From NCBI GenBank assembly GCA_027943245.1, contig JANDJZ010000805.1:1-17972 (forward strand): 17,972 nt of DNA. The letters run 5' to 3'. Shown here piece after piece: positions 16,962-17,972 of the stretch (the stretch's first letter is position 1; each line of letters starts with the position of its first letter). The translations under genes and the position numbers were made by a program. Under the pieces are notes generated by a model. That model searched no databases. It saw only the letters and a list, made by a program, of their open reading frames with translations, and was not told the origin of the DNA. Origin of the DNA: Acanthamoeba sp. SK_2022b. Taxonomy: Eukaryota; Discosea; Longamoebia; Acanthamoebidae.

Positions 16962-17770
16962 GTGGTAGTGGTTGGTGATGTTGTGGAGATGTGGTGGTGT
17001 TGTGGTGTGGTGGTGTTGTGGTGGTGTTGTGATGTGGTGATATTGGTGTGGTGTAGTGGTGTTGTGGTGAGGGTGTGATGTTGTAGTGTTGTGGTGTTAT
17101 GTTGTAGTGTCGTAGTGTTGGTTGGTGGTGTGGTGGTGGTATGGTGGTGTTGTTTGTTGTGGTGCTGTTGTGGTAAAGTTGTGGTGATGGTGTTGTTGTG
17201 ATGGGGTGTTGTGGTTATGGTGTGGTGATATTGTGGTGGTGTTGGTGTGGTTGTGGTGTTGTGGTGATGTGGTGATGTTGTGGTGATGTTAGGGTGGTGT
17301 GGTGGTGCTGTGATGATGATGTAGTGGTGTTGGTGGGTATCGTGGTGATGCTGTTGTGGTGATGTTGTGGAGATGTGGTGGTGTTGTGGTGGTGTAGTTA
17401 TGGTGATGCCGGGGTGTTGTTGTGATGATGTGGTGGTGATCATGTGGTGATGTGGTGCTATAGTGGTTGTGGTGAGGTTATGTTGTGGTTATAGTGATAT
17501 ATGGTGGTTTTGTGGTGGTGTGGTGTTGTAATGATGTTGTGGTGCTGGGGTGATGAGGTGGTGTGGTGGTGAAGTTGTGGTTGTGGTAGCATTGTGTTGA
17601 TGTTGTGGTGCTGTTGTGGTGTATGGTAGTGATGTTGTGGTGGTGTGATGGTGTTGTAGTGGTGTTGTGGTTTGTGGTGGTGATGTTGTGGTGATTGTTG
17701 TGGTATTGTTGTGGTGATGGATGTTATGGTGATGGTGTGGTGTTTTTGTGGTGGCCGTGTGGTGTTCGTT
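16962..17770. repeat. GT-type satellite block
   Basis: About 810 bp of GT polarity starting at CACACAATCTGTGGTAG. No genes or LTR pieces seen. Confidence 0.85.
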
Positions 17771-17972
17771 ATCATCACTAAAACATCGCTACAACCTAGG
17801 CACCACACCAATCAGCACTGCACTACACCACCATGGTGCAGTAGTGTGGTGGTGTGGTGTGGGGGTGGTTGTGATGATGTTGAGGTTGTTGTGATGTATG
17901 CTTGTGTTGTGGTGTTGTAGTGGTGTAGTGGTTTTGTGGTGGTGTTGTTGGTGGTGGTGGTGGTGGTGGTGG
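17771..17972. repeat. Short CA segment then GT satellite to window end
   Basis: CA-like 17771-17832 (TCATCACTAAAACATCGCTACAACC...), then GT polarity, ending in (GTG)n at 17950-17972. The array continues past the window. Confidence 0.8.

Overview
This window is eukaryotic nuclear DNA: GT-AG introns of about 70-125 bp, AATAAA signals, microsatellites and LTR retrotransposons, with no bacterial operon or ribosome-binding-site pattern. Short introns, a zf-C3Hc3H nuclear protein and Ty1/copia elements fit a filamentous, perhaps basidiomycete, fungus, but an alga or oomycete-like protist cannot be excluded without a search.

Layout. (1) 1-2027, plus strand: a GC-rich intron-containing gene. From about 769 on, six exons can be joined in one frame to give a coiled coil, an acidic/Ser-rich basic linker, a double C3H zinc finger of the kind found in NSL2/KANL2 and INO80D, and an acidic C-terminus. 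Its 5' exons (1-766) are visible but their junctions are not resolved. (2) 2028-3090: 3' flank and a unique AT-richer island with internal repeats. (3) 3091-17972: a very large field of low-complexity satellite built from CAC, CAA and CAT words (or their GT complement). Its strand polarity flips about ten times. It is interrupted by remains of one Ty1/copia family: a decayed IN-RT fragment (3382-4930), two solo LTRs (5256-5480, 7730-7954), a divergent LTR (6551-6756), a 5'-truncated RT/RNase H/3' LTR copy (10804-12932, plus), a clipped LTR (13285-13358), and a minus-strand element with both LTRs but no RT/RH (13564-15817).

The minus-strand element is the most informative. It has a perfect 5-bp target duplication, nearly identical LTRs, a half-tRNA(iMet)-type primer binding site like that of Drosophila copia, an intact gag frame, and a PR-IN frame broken only by eight TGA codons with no frameshift. 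The plus-strand copy carries the RT/RH half that the minus copy lacks. The family shows CpG loss in pol but not in gag, a YIND instead of YxDD catalytic box in two separate copies, and a covarying hairpin just after AATAAA in the LTR.

No defence system, gene cluster or RNA gene was found. The most unusual content is the retroelement biology (gag kept and pol decayed, covarying LTR hairpin) and the polarity-switching satellite into which the family inserts repeatedly.
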